Source: Streptosporangium nondiastaticum
GTDB taxonomy: Bacteria > Actinomycetota > Actinomycetes > Streptomycetales > Streptomycetaceae
Reading direction: 5' to 3'
Assembly (NCBI RefSeq): GCF_003011965.1
Contig: NZ_PXWG01000037.1
Coordinates: forward strand, 1-54,721
DNA: 54,721 nucleotides
Part shown: positions 17,307 through 25,897 of the stretch, piece by piece
How the letters are laid out: every line of letters begins with the position of its first letter
Position numbering within the stretch: the first letter of the stretch is position 1
Made by a program: the position numbers and the translations under genes
Notes under the pieces: model-generated
The model's database searches: none
What the model saw: the letters and a program-made list of their open reading frames with translations, nothing else
What the model was told of the DNA's origin: nothing

Positions 17307-18635
17307 GTGACTGCGCAAGACCCCCCTCCCTCCTCTCCCTCTTCCTCCTCCCGGCGGCTCCGCGCCCTGCTGCCCGATCTGACGCCGTGGCACGCCTCCC
17401 GCGACTTCCGCCGCATGTGGGTGGCGGGTCTCGTCACCGTCTTCGGCACGTTCCTGACGTTCATCGCCGTGCCGCTGCAGCTCAAGGAGCTGACCGGGTC
17501 GGCTCTGGCCGTCGGCGCGGTCGGGGTGGTCGAGCTGGTCCCGCTGGTCGTCTTCGGGCTGTACGGCGGTGCGCTCGCCGACGCCCTCGACCGGCGCAAG
17601 CTGATCCTGTGGACGGAGGCCGGTCTCGGCGTCCTCTCCGCGCTCCTGCTGCTGAACACGCTCCTGCCGCACCCGATGATCTGGCCGCTGTACGTCGTGG
17701 CGGCGCTGGTCAGCGCGCTGAGCGGGCTGCAGCGGCCGGCGCTGCAGGCGATCGTGCCGCGCGTCGTCGCACACGACCAGCTGCCGGCAGCAATCGCGCT
17801 GAACTCGATGCGCTGGCAGGTCGGCGCGATCGCCGGCCCGTCCCTCGCGGGTGTGCTGATCGCGTTCGCGGGCCTGCAGTGGGCGTACGCGCTGGACGTC
17901 GTCTCGTACGCGGTCTCCGCCGCGCTGCTCTTCGGGCTGGCCCCCTCCCCCGCCTCTCATGCCGCCGACAAGCCGTCGCTGCGCGGCATCCTGGAGGGCG
18001 CGCAGTACGCGTGGAACCGCAAGGAGCTGCTCGGCACGTACGTGATCGACATGGCGGCGATGCTGTTCGCCTTCCCCACGGCGATCTTCCCGTTCCTGGC
18101 CGACGACCTGGGCGCGCCATGGGCTCTCGGCCTGATGTACGCGGCGGGCGCGGTGGGATCTCTCGTCGTGAGCCTGACCAGCGGCTGGGCGTCGCGGGTG
18201 CACCGGCACGGCCGGATGGTCGTCTACGCGGCGCTGGGCTGGGGCGCGGCGATGGCCGTCGCGGGCCTGCTGGGCAACGTGTGGCTGGTGCTGCTGTTCC
18301 TGGCGGTGGCGGGCGGCTGCGACATGGTGAGCGGCCTGTTCCGCTCGGCGATCTGGGACCAGACGATCCCGGACGAGCTGCGGGGGCGGCTGGCCGGGAT
18401 CGAGATGCTCTCGTACTCGATCGGGCCGCAGCTGGGCCAGGTCCGGGCGGGCGGCATGGCGTCCCTGACGAACGTGCGGGCCTCGGTGTGGGCCGGCGGG
18501 CTGGCGTGCGTGGCGTCGGTGGGGCTGCTGGCCGCGTCGCTGCCGAAGCTGATGTCGTACGACCAGCGGACGGACGAGCACGCGGCGCGGATGCGCCGGC
18601 TTAAGGCCGCGGACGCGGTGGCTGAGGCGGCTTAG
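17307..18635 (+). CDS. MFS exporter, EntS (enterobactin exporter)-like
   Basis: This 442-residue transporter has about 12 helices and the MFS_3/EntS arrangement. An N-terminal segment PDLTPWHASRDFRRMW precedes TM1. ADALDRRKLIL is the TM2-TM3 loop, LQRPALQAIVPRVV and LPAAIALNSMRWQVGAIAGP follow, and IWDQTIPDELRGRLAGIEML precedes the last helices. Relatives export siderophores or macrolide-like drugs. The start is GTG 17307 (MTAQDPP). It is followed by the branched inverted repeat at 18654-18762. A link to iron is possible given the heme/iron genes beyond 20 kb, but it is not shown by sequence. Confidence 0.85.
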   Translation: MTAQDPPPSSPSSSSRRLRALLPDLTPWHASRDFRRMWVAGLVTVFGTFLTFIAVPLQLKELTGSALAVGAVGVVELVPLVVFGLYGGALADALDRRKLILWTEAGLGVLSALLLLNTLLPHPMIWPLYVVAALVSALSGLQRPALQAIVPRVVAHDQLPAAIALNSMRWQVGAIAGPSLAGVLIAFAGLQWAYALDVVSYAVSAALLFGLAPSPASHAADKPSLRGILEGAQYAWNRKELLGTYVIDMAAMLFAFPTAIFPFLADDLGAPWALGLMYAAGAVGSLVVSLTSGWASRVHRHGRMVVYAALGWGAAMAVAGLLGNVWLVLLFLAVAGGCDMVSGLFRSAIWDQTIPDELRGRLAGIEMLSYSIGPQLGQVRAGGMASLTNVRASVWAGGLACVASVGLLAASLPKLMSYDQRTDEHAARMRRLKAADAVAEAA

Positions 18636-18653
18636 GCACCGCCGGACACGCCC

Positions 18654-18762
18654 GTGGGGGTTGCGCGCCGTCGCGGCGGGATTTTCTTGCCTGCGGCAAG
18701 AAAGGCAGTGGGGTCGAAAGGCCTCGCCTTTCACTCCCGCCGCGACGGCGCTCAGCCCCCAC
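18654..18762. repeat. 109-bp branched inverted repeat (three-way junction)
   Basis: Outer arms 18654-18681 and 18735-18762 pair over 28 bp with two mismatches. The enclosed 53 nt contain two further perfect hairpins: TTTCTTGCC (18683-18691) with 18695-18703, and GAAAGGC (18716-18722) with 18726-18732, each with a 3-nt loop. The whole can fold as a cloverleaf on either strand. It sits between convergent genes, so bidirectional termination is the minimal role. Confidence 0.8.
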
Positions 18763-18790
18763 CGGGGAACCCGGCGGTGCCGAACCTCCC

Positions 18791-19033
18791 TCAGCCCGCC
18801 TTCGGGCCCTCACCGTCGCCGGCATCGGCGTCGTCGTTCCAGCGCGGATCCGTCCGCCATTCCTCGTTCCGCTCACGCGCCGTCTCCATCGCGTGCGAGG
18901 CCTCCTCACGCGTGCCGTACGGGCCGAGCCGGTCCGCGGCGCGGCACTCCGGGCCCTCTTCGACCCGGCTGTGCTTCAGGCAGTAGTACCACTCGCCCGG
19001 CTTGCCCTCGGGACGCTTCTTGAACAGGGCCAT
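18791..19033 (-). CDS. Small conserved actinomycete protein
   Basis: This 80-residue soluble protein starts MALFKKRPEGKPGEWYYCLKH. The segment WYYCLKHSRVEEGPEC, then DRLGPYGTREEASHAMETARERNEEW, looks like a compact SPOR- or zinc-ribbon-like unit with a Cys-x2-His and one further Cys. The tail is acidic. No function is known to me. It is divergent from map, with 68 bp between the starts, and convergent with the exporter on its other side. Confidence 0.75.
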   Translation of the reverse strand: MALFKKRPEGKPGEWYYCLKHSRVEEGPECRAADRLGPYGTREEASHAMETARERNEEWRTDPRWNDDADAGDGEGPKAG

Positions 19034-19101
19034 CGGGATCTCCCTCACATCCGTTGTCTCGCCCACATGCTCCCCTACGGGCCCTGGCTACACTCGCTGA
19101 C

Positions 19102-19959
19102 ATGTCTGGCCAGTCGCTTCTCACGCCGGGGACCCTGTCCCCCACCCGCCCCGTTCCCGCCTCCATCGCGCGGCCCGAGTACGTCGGGAAGGCGGCGCCC
19201 ACCCCGTACTCCGGCCCGGAGATCCAGGACGCGGAGACGATCGAGCGGATGCGCGTCGCGGGCCGCATCGCCGCGCAGGCGATGGAGGAGGCGGCCAAGC
19301 TGATCGCCCCGGGCGTGACGACGGACGAGCTGGACCGCGTCGCGCACGAGTACATGTGCGACCACGGCGCGTACCCGTCCACGCTGGGCTACCGCGGTTA
19401 CCCGAAGTCGCTGTGCGCGTCGATCAACGAGGTCATCTGCCACGGCATCCCGGACTCGACCGTCCTGCGCGACGGCGACATCGTGAACCTGGACGTGACG
19501 GCGTTCATCGGCGGCGTGCACGGCGACAACAACGCCACCTACCTGTGCGGTGACGTGGACGAGGAGTCGCGTCTGCTCGTCGAGCGGACGCGCGAGGCCC
19601 TCAACCGCGCGATCAAGGCGGTCAAGCCGGGCCGCCGTATCAACATCATCGGCCGGGTCATCGAGTCGTACGCCAAGCGCTTCGGCTACGGCGTCGTCCG
19701 CGACTTCACGGGCCACGGCATCAATTCGTCCTTCCACTCCGGCCTGATCGTCCCGCACTACGACAGCCCGCACCACGACACCCTGATCCAGCCCGGCATG
19801 ACGTTCACGATCGAGCCGATGCTGACGCTCGGGACGTACGAGTACGACATGTGGGAGGACGGCTGGACGGTCGTCACCAAGGACCGGAAGCGGACGGCGC
19901 AGTTCGAACACACGCTGGTGGTGACGGACACGGGCGCGGAGATCCTCACCCTTCCGTAG
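19102..19959 (+). CDS. map: Methionine aminopeptidase, type I
   Basis: MetAP removes the initiator methionine from nascent proteins using two divalent metals. The 285-residue protein has an N-terminal extension of about 40 residues typical of actinobacterial MetAPs. The metal ligands are in place: Asp in VNLDVTAF, Asp in GVHGDNN, His in FTGHGI, Glu in FTIEPML and Glu in AQFEHTL. The substrate-binding SINEVICHGIP is present. ATG 19102 lies 7 nt after TACACT (19089-19094), which points to a leaderless mRNA. An in-frame start at 19054 lacks support. Confidence 0.96.
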   Translation: MSGQSLLTPGTLSPTRPVPASIARPEYVGKAAPTPYSGPEIQDAETIERMRVAGRIAAQAMEEAAKLIAPGVTTDELDRVAHEYMCDHGAYPSTLGYRGYPKSLCASINEVICHGIPDSTVLRDGDIVNLDVTAFIGGVHGDNNATYLCGDVDEESRLLVERTREALNRAIKAVKPGRRINIIGRVIESYAKRFGYGVVRDFTGHGINSSFHSGLIVPHYDSPHHDTLIQPGMTFTIEPMLTLGTYEYDMWEDGWTVVTKDRKRTAQFEHTLVVTDTGAEILTLP

Positions 19960-20018
19960 GCGCTGCGGGGCGGGCGTCCGGGCGCTAACGTTTTTACCGA
20001 CGGGACGTCGGGAAACCA

Positions 20019-20047
20019 TTGACTTAGGTAAACCTAAGTAGCAGGAT
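20019..20047 (+). promoter_or_regulatory. Promoter overlapped by an iron box (heme oxygenase)
   Basis: TTGACT (20019-20024), 17 nt and CAGGAT (20042-20047) form a good vegetative-type promoter. The spacer contains ACTTAGGT-AA-ACCTAAGT (20022-20039), a palindrome made of DmdR/IdeR half-sites. It matches the 19-bp iron-box consensus at 13 positions. Binding by an iron-loaded DtxR-family repressor would block RNA polymerase. Confidence 0.75.
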
Positions 20048-20094
20048 GGCTTTCCGTCGCCATGCCCGTCCCCTCGGTCACCCGGAGGTCCGCC

Positions 20095-20769
20095 TTGGAC
20101 GCGCCCGCCAGCACCGCCGCCAGCACGCCGTTCTCCACGCTCATCCGCACCGCCTCGCACGAACAGCACACGGAGGCGGAGAACTCCACGTTCATGAGCG
20201 ACATGCTCGGCGGCCGGCTCGGCGTCGACGCCTACCGCCGCTACACCGAGCAGCTCTGGTTCGTCTACCGCGCCCTGGAATCCACCGCCGAGTCCCTCGC
20301 GGACGACCCCGTGGCGGGCCCGTTCCTCCGCCCCGAGCTGGCCCGCACCGCGGAGCTGGAGCGCGATCTGACCCACCTCGGCGGCCCGGACTGGCGCAGC
20401 GGCCTCACGCCGCTGCCCGCCACGGCGCAGTACGCGGCCCGGATCGAGGAGTGCGCGCGCGAGTGGCCCGCGGGCTACGTCGCCCACCACTACACGCGCT
20501 ATCTCGGCGATCTCTCCGGCGGCCAGATCATCCGCGGCACGGCGGAGAAGACGTGGGGCTTCGCCCGCAAGGGCGACGGCGTCCGCTTCTACGTCTTCGA
20601 GGCCATAGGCAACCCCGCCGCCTTCAAGCGCGAGTACCGCGAGCTGCTGGACGCCCTGCCTGTGGACGACCTGGAGAAGCAGCGCGTGGTGGACGAGTGC
20701 AAGCGCGCTTTCGCGCTGAACACGGCGGTGTTCCAGGATCTGGGGCGGGAGTTCCCGCTGAGCGCGTGA
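20095..20769 (+). CDS. Heme oxygenase (biliverdin-producing)
   Basis: The protein opens the heme ring with O2 and electrons, releasing ferrous iron, CO and biliverdin in the cytosol. Family features are the proximal histidine segment TASHEQHTEAENSTFM near residue 23, the distal-helix block LGDLSGGQIIRGTAEKTWG, and length (224 residues from the chosen start). I prefer TTG 20095 because GGAGG (20084-20088) sits 6 nt before it; ATG 20062 in the same frame has no ribosome site. An iron box overlies its promoter. It is separated from the rest of the heme-uptake genes by the caspase/EACC1 pair on the other strand. Confidence 0.92.
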   Translation: MDAPASTAASTPFSTLIRTASHEQHTEAENSTFMSDMLGGRLGVDAYRRYTEQLWFVYRALESTAESLADDPVAGPFLRPELARTAELERDLTHLGGPDWRSGLTPLPATAQYAARIEECAREWPAGYVAHHYTRYLGDLSGGQIIRGTAEKTWGFARKGDGVRFYVFEAIGNPAAFKREYRELLDALPVDDLEKQRVVDECKRAFALNTAVFQDLGREFPLSA

Positions 20770-20781
20770 ACGCCCGGGCGG

Positions 20782-23700
20782 CTAGCAGGACTTCTGGTAG
20801 GCCACGTCCGAGAACAGGTTCTTCCAGTCCTCCCGGGGGACGCTCGACGGGGCGGTCCGGCACAGGTCCGCGTAGAGCCGATCGGTGTCGGGGTGCAGCA
20901 GGAACGTCAGCGCGCCCGCGACGGGGTCGGTCTCGGACGTGACCGCGATGAGGGGCAGCCGCTCCGGGAAGAGGAGGACGCGGCTCGCCGGCGGCAGCGT
21001 GGCGAAGTAGGGCGTGCGCCACTCCCCGCCGGGCCCGATGTCCCAGATCCGGTACGGGTCCTTGCCCGTCAGGATCCGGCTGCGGTCCGGGCCCTTGATG
21101 ATGTCGGCGCGCTTCTGGACCTGGTCCAGAGGCATGGTGCGGATCTTCCGCGGATGGCGGAGGTCCTTCACGTCCCAGAACTCAAGGCTGTTGTTCCGGT
21201 CGACGGCCGCGAGCACTTCGTCGCCGACCTCCTGGTAGCCGCTCGCGCCGAGCGGCAGCTCGCCACCGCGCCGCGGCCGGTCGGGGTCGGACAGGTCCCA
21301 CAACGCCACCTTCCGGCCCGGCTCCTCCGCCAGCATGAGGCTCCGGGAGCGGAAGGCGCCGAACCCGAGCTTCCCCCACACCTTGAAACCCGTCACCACC
21401 CCTGCCCTCCGGGGGCGGCCGGGGTCGGAGACGTCCCAGAGCTGCACCTTCCCCTGCTCCTCCTGGGTCTCGACGAGCCGGTCGGTCAGGAACCGGATAC
21501 TTGACGTCCAGTCCCTCGTGCTGCCCTCGAACGCGGACCGCCGCACCGGCGTGCGCGGCTTGCTCACGTCCCACAGCTCGATGCGGTGGTCGAACGCCCG
21601 CCCGAGGGCCAGCAGCCGCCCGTCGGGGCTGAAGCCGACGTTCACGTCCGGTGCGGTGAGGACGATGTCGCCGCCCGGGACCGGGTCGCCGGGACCGCTC
21701 ATGTCCAGCAGGCGGAAGACGTGTTCGTTGGTGCTCGCCGTCCACTTGTGGGCCACGAGGACCAGCGTGCCGGGCAGGAAGTTCATGACCTCCCAGGGCC
21801 GGGGGACGGTGTACCTCAGCCGCGGCGCCCCCCACCGGCTGACGTCCCACACCCGGTGCGTCGCCTCCGGCGAGCCCTTCCTCCGCTCCACGGTGACCAT
21901 GAGGGAGCCGTCGTGGCTGATCGGGCTGGTCCCGGTGTCGGGGTCGGGAAGGGCGCCGACGGCCGCCGGTGCGGGCGGCCGCTGCGGCCACAGCCGTACC
22001 GTGCCGTCCTCCCCTCCCGCGGCGAGGTACGCCCCTCCGGGATCCCAGGCGACGTCCTGGGCGGGCGCGCTCACGGGCAGGGCGGGGTCCTCCGCGAGGC
22101 CGTCGAAGAGCGCGGCGTCCTTGTCCCCGACGCGTCGCATGAGCAAGTTGCTGCTCGGCTCGGTGTCGCTGCTCCGCTTGCCCGCCCACACCAGGGCGGC
22201 GCCGTCCGCGCTGAAGCCGAGGGCGGGCACGTCGTCGAACTTCCAGAACGCGAAGGACTTGGCCGGGGCGAGGGACTTCAGCCGCTCCCCTCCCTCGACC
22301 GTCCATCCGGCGAGATCGCTCTTCCGGCTCGCGCCGGCAAGCACGTCGCGCCGCGGATGGAACGCGACCCGCGTCGCCGTGCCGGTCGTCGCCGTGTCCT
22401 TCAGGACCGGCCGGGCGGGATCCCGTACGTCCCACAGGCCGATCGCGCCCGTCCCGCCGACCCCGTCCTGCCCGCCCAGGGTGCCGCTGCTCACGGCCAG
22501 CAGCCGTCCGTCGTGGTGGAACGCGACGGACACCACGTCCTGTTCGGCGACCGTCCGGTCGGTGCGCAGCTCCGGGCGGGCGGGGTCGGCGAGGTCCCAG
22601 AGCAGGAGGCGGCCCTTCTCCAGGCCCGCGGCCAGCGTCCTGCCGTCCGGGCTGAAGACGAGCGAGGACGCCGCCCCGCCGGGTGCTCCGCGCGCGGCGA
22701 GGCGGCGCGGGCTCTGCGGGTCGGAGGTGTCCCAGACCGCGAACCCCCCGGCCGTCTGCGCGACCAGCAGCCGCGTACGGGGGTGGAAGGCGACGGCCGC
22801 CGCGGAGCCGAGGTCCAGGGCCGCGGCCTTGCGCGGGGCCGTCGGGCGGCTCACGTCCCACAGCTGCACGCGGCCGCCGCGCTGGCTCGTCACCAGCACC
22901 TTGCCGTCCCCGCTGTAGGCCACGTGGAGCACGGGGTCGCCCGACCCCTTGAGGTCCACGGGCACCCGGGACACCTGCGCCGCGTAGAGACTGGAACGGC
23001 TCTCCGGGGTGCTGGCCAGACGGTAGGCCGCGAGGCTGAGCCGGTAGGCCGTCAAGGGGTCGCGCTCGCGCAGCTCACCCGCCTTGGCCGCCAGTTGCTT
23101 GGAGAGCAGCACCGACTCCCGGTCCTCCGCCCGCTGCTGCGCGCCCCGCGCCAGGACGGCGAGGGTGGACGCGAGGACCGCGAGGACGACGACGATCGCG
23201 AGCCCCGCACGCCGGAGGCGCTTCCGGCGCCGCTCGGCGCCCCCGCTCGCCGCCAGGAAGTCCTGTTCCACCGGGCGCATGGGCGAGGGCCCGTGCCCGT
23301 CGGCGGCGGTCAGGGAGCGGGCCGCGGCCAGGTGCTTGCCCGCGTACAAGCCGCTGGGCGGGCGGCCGGCCTCCGCCCAGGCGTCGGCGGCGTCGCCCAG
23401 CCTGCGCCGCACCAGCAGCCCGTCGAGGTCCTCGTTGATCCAGTCGCGGAGCCGGGGCCACGCGTGGAGCATCGAGTCGTGGCACAGCTGGGCTTCGCCG
23501 TCATCGCCGACGATGACCAGGCGGGCATCGGTGAGGCGCTGCAGCAGCGCCGCGTGGTCCCCGAGTTCTTCGGCGCCGACGCGGCGCCGTACGGCCCTGC
23601 CGTCGCCGTCCACCAGCCGCACCATGCGCAGCAGGAGTTCCCGTAACGCCCGCCGGCCGTCGTCGTCGAGGGAGTCGTGGATGCGTTCGGCGGCGTTGCC

Positions 23701-25302
23701 CACGGAGGCGCGGACGCCGCCGGTGGCCTGGTAGCCGGCGAAGGTCAGCCGGTTGCCGTCGCGGCGGGCCCAGGTCTCCTGCAGCGCGTGGGCGAGGAAC
23801 GGCAGGGCGATGGCCCCGCGCGGGCCGGCGTCCTCGTCCTTGAGCTCCCGCAGCAGGTGGTCGGCCAGGCCGTCCTCGAAGGCCAGCCCGGCGTGCGCGG
23901 CGGGCTTCTCGACGGCCGCGCGCAGTTCGTCGCCGGCCATCGGGGGCACGGTGAACTGGCCGTTGCGCACGAGGCGGGCGAGCCTGGGGTCGCGCAGGCA
24001 GTGGCCGAAGTAGTCGGCGCGCAGGCCGAGGACGATGCGGGGGCGGGCCGGGCTCTTCGCGCCCGTCAGGGCCCGGACGAACAGCTCGCGCTCCTCCGTG
24101 TCCTCGCAGTGCGTGAAGATCTCTTCGAGCTGGTCGACGATCAGGACGCGGGGCGGTCTCCTGCCGTCCACCGGATCGCCGAACCGCCCCGCGCCCAGCT
24201 CCCGTTCGACCTCGCCGAAGGGCCGACCCGTGGCGTCCGCCCAGGCTGCCGTGAGCGTGCGGAAGGGCCGGGCGCCGGGCGCGGGCACGAGCAGCACGGA
24301 GCCGTGCACCTCACCGTCCAGCTCCGCGCCGAGGCCGGCCCGCAGCAGCGAGGACTTGCCGACGCCGGAAGGGCCCACGAGGACGACGGGGCCGCACGGT
24401 CCGGTGGCCGTCACCCGGTCCACCAGGTCCAGGGTGAGCTTCTCGCGGCCGAAGAAGACGTCGTGCTGCTCGGGCAGGAAGGGGCGCATGCCGGGGTACG
24501 GGCACTCGCCCTCGGACGGCGGCTCCGCCCCGGGCGGGGCCGCGGGCGCGTAGCGGGAGTTGGGGGCGACGACCAGGTCACCGATCCGGCCCTCGCTGCC
24601 GGAGTGCGGCCGGGCGGGCGCGCTCTGGAGGCGGCGGTCGAGGTGGCGGTAGAGGTCGGCGAGCGTGAACCACTTCGGGCCGCCCGCGTCCCCCTCCCGC
24701 AGCAGGCGCAGGAGTTCGCCCGTGAACAGCGTGTACTCCTCGCCCTCCGGGGCGAAGGCCGCGGCGTAGTGCGTCGCGGAGGCGAGGAGGAAGCTGCCGT
24801 CCGGGCGGGCCGAGACGTACGGGTCGCGGCGCGGCCCCCGCTGGACGGCCTCCGCGAGCCCCGAGAAGCAGCAGTCCAGGATCACCACGGGGCGGGCGGA
24901 GGAGTCGCCCAGCAGGTTCCTGATCTCGGCGTACGGGATGGCGTCGGCGGTGTCCTGCACGGAGTCGGTGGCCGCGGTGGCGAGGTAGAGCTGCTCGGCC
25001 GGGCCGAGCAGACCATGACCGACGAAGCAGAACAGGACGACGCCGCCCTCCGCCCGGTCGGTGACCTCCCGCACGGCGGACAGGACGGCCGACGGCGCGA
25101 GCGGGTCGGGGATCAGGGTGACGCGGTCGCCCCGGTCGTCCGCCATGCCGCCGGCCGTGCGGAGCGCTTCGGCGAGGGCGGTGGCGGAGCGGACGGCGCT
25201 CGGCAGGCCGGCGAGCCCCGCGCCGTCGGGGTGCCGGCCCGTACCGACCACAAGGGCGTGGCAGTCGGGGCCTGTCAGGCCCCCTCCGGCCCCCTCGTCC
25301 AC
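20782..25302 (-). CDS. Caspase-like peptidase, STAND NTPase and WD40 repeat protein
   Basis: This 1506-residue protein combines four modules. Residues 15-225 form a C14/metacaspase-like peptidase with His96 (FVGHG) and Cys145 (LDCCFSG). Residues 275-600 are a STAND NTPase (nSTAND1-like): FFGREKLTLDL, Walker A GPSGVGKS at 310-317, Walker B VLIVDQLEE, and winged-helix/effector segments to about 680. The basic patch RRRKRLRR precedes one transmembrane helix (699-718). About thirteen WD40-type repeats (LWDVSRPTAPRK, LWDLSDPDRPRR) then run to the end. By the positive-inside rule the peptidase and NTPase are cytosolic and the WD40 propellers external. The start is probably GTG 25302, 5 nt after EACC1. 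The likely role is a signal-triggered suicide or anti-phage protease. Confidence 0.92.
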   Translation of the reverse strand: MDEGAGGGLTGPDCHALVVGTGRHPDGAGLAGLPSAVRSATALAEALRTAGGMADDRGDRVTLIPDPLAPSAVLSAVREVTDRAEGGVVLFCFVGHGLLGPAEQLYLATAATDSVQDTADAIPYAEIRNLLGDSSARPVVILDCCFSGLAEAVQRGPRRDPYVSARPDGSFLLASATHYAAAFAPEGEEYTLFTGELLRLLREGDAGGPKWFTLADLYRHLDRRLQSAPARPHSGSEGRIGDLVVAPNSRYAPAAPPGAEPPSEGECPYPGMRPFLPEQHDVFFGREKLTLDLVDRVTATGPCGPVVLVGPSGVGKSSLLRAGLGAELDGEVHGSVLLVPAPGARPFRTLTAAWADATGRPFGEVERELGAGRFGDPVDGRRPPRVLIVDQLEEIFTHCEDTEERELFVRALTGAKSPARPRIVLGLRADYFGHCLRDPRLARLVRNGQFTVPPMAGDELRAAVEKPAAHAGLAFEDGLADHLLRELKDEDAGPRGAIALPFLAHALQETWARRDGNRLTFAGYQATGGVRASVGNAAERIHDSLDDDGRRALRELLLRMVRLVDGDGRAVRRRVGAEELGDHAALLQRLTDARLVIVGDDGEAQLCHDSMLHAWPRLRDWINEDLDGLLVRRRLGDAADAWAEAGRPPSGLYAGKHLAAARSLTAADGHGPSPMRPVEQDFLAASGGAERRRKRLRRAGLAIVVVLAVLASTLAVLARGAQQRAEDRESVLLSKQLAAKAGELRERDPLTAYRLSLAAYRLASTPESRSSLYAAQVSRVPVDLKGSGDPVLHVAYSGDGKVLVTSQRGGRVQLWDVSRPTAPRKAAALDLGSAAAVAFHPRTRLLVAQTAGGFAVWDTSDPQSPRRLAARGAPGGAASSLVFSPDGRTLAAGLEKGRLLLWDLADPARPELRTDRTVAEQDVVSVAFHHDGRLLAVSSGTLGGQDGVGGTGAIGLWDVRDPARPVLKDTATTGTATRVAFHPRRDVLAGASRKSDLAGWTVEGGERLKSLAPAKSFAFWKFDDVPALGFSADGAALVWAGKRSSDTEPSSNLLMRRVGDKDAALFDGLAEDPALPVSAPAQDVAWDPGGAYLAAGGEDGTVRLWPQRPPAPAAVGALPDPDTGTSPISHDGSLMVTVERRKGSPEATHRVWDVSRWGAPRLRYTVPRPWEVMNFLPGTLVLVAHKWTASTNEHVFRLLDMSGPGDPVPGGDIVLTAPDVNVGFSPDGRLLALGRAFDHRIELWDVSKPRTPVRRSAFEGSTRDWTSSIRFLTDRLVETQEEQGKVQLWDVSDPGRPRRAGVVTGFKVWGKLGFGAFRSRSLMLAEEPGRKVALWDLSDPDRPRRGGELPLGASGYQEVGDEVLAAVDRNNSLEFWDVKDLRHPRKIRTMPLDQVQKRADIIKGPDRSRILTGKDPYRIWDIGPGGEWRTPYFATLPPASRVLLFPERLPLIAVTSETDPVAGALTFLLHPDTDRLYADLCRTAPSSVPREDWKNLFSDVAYQKSC

Positions 25303-25307
25303 GGACG

Positions 25308-25727
25308 TCAGGACCCGTCCGCCGGCGGCAGCTCGCCTCGCTGGAGGGCCTCGGCCAGGCGCCGGGCCAGCTCGCCGCTGTCCCGGGCGTTCAGATCGCG
25401 CACGTTCTCGGTGGAGACAGTGACCTGCGCGCCGTCGGGCAAGGTGATGGTGACCGTCTGATTGCCGCGGCGGCTCTGCAGCCAGGCGACGATCGCGGCC
25501 GACAGGGCGGCGGTCGCCCCGCCGGGCGCGAGGAGGAGCGTGAGGAGCTCGGACGCCGCGCCCATCGTGCCGGGCGCGGGCTCGGGGGCGGGCTCCTGCC
25601 TGAGGTGGGCCCGCAGCTCCGGATGGCGCTGCAGCCACCGGCGGAGGTCGTTCACCGCGCCGGGGCCGGGGCCGGCGCCTGTGCCCGTCCCGTTGCCCGG
25701 GCTGCTGACCGTCAGCGTTGCCTTCAC
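25308..25727 (-). CDS. EACC1 (effector-associated constant component) protein
   Basis: This 139-residue protein carries the hallmarks of EACC1, the small invariant partner of actinobacterial NTP-dependent conflict systems. It has a DLRRWLQRHPELRAHLR segment (28-43), a Gly-rich hydrophobic helix TMGAASELLTLLLAPGG through AAIVAWLQSRR (54-87), then a strand-rich NQTVTITLPDGAQVTV and a charged helical tail. GTG 25727 has GAGGG 4 nt upstream; an upstream ATG in frame is possible. The caspase/STAND/WD40 gene follows after 5 nt, so the two are cotranscribed. EACC1 is thought to link the sensor or NTPase to the effector; its mechanism is not known to me. Confidence 0.82.
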   Translation of the reverse strand: MKATLTVSSPGNGTGTGAGPGPGAVNDLRRWLQRHPELRAHLRQEPAPEPAPGTMGAASELLTLLLAPGGATAALSAAIVAWLQSRRGNQTVTITLPDGAQVTVSTENVRDLNARDSGELARRLAEALQRGELPPADGS

Positions 25728-25897
25728 TGCGCCCTCACTGCCCCTTTCACGCCTCACGTGACTGCCGAGAGCCATGACGCTACACCGCAACGCCGCGCCG
25801 CATAACGGAAGTTCGGTCACGGTTGCCCATCACACGCGGCGGCGCCCCCCGCCGGGGCCAGTGAAGGCAGGGGACGCCGGTCCGTGAGGCGCGGGGC

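Noticed and set aside
20062..20769. Heme oxygenase starting at ATG 20062
   Set aside because: No ribosome site precedes it and it lies only 15 nt after the -10. TTG 20095 has GGAGG at the ideal distance and matches family length.
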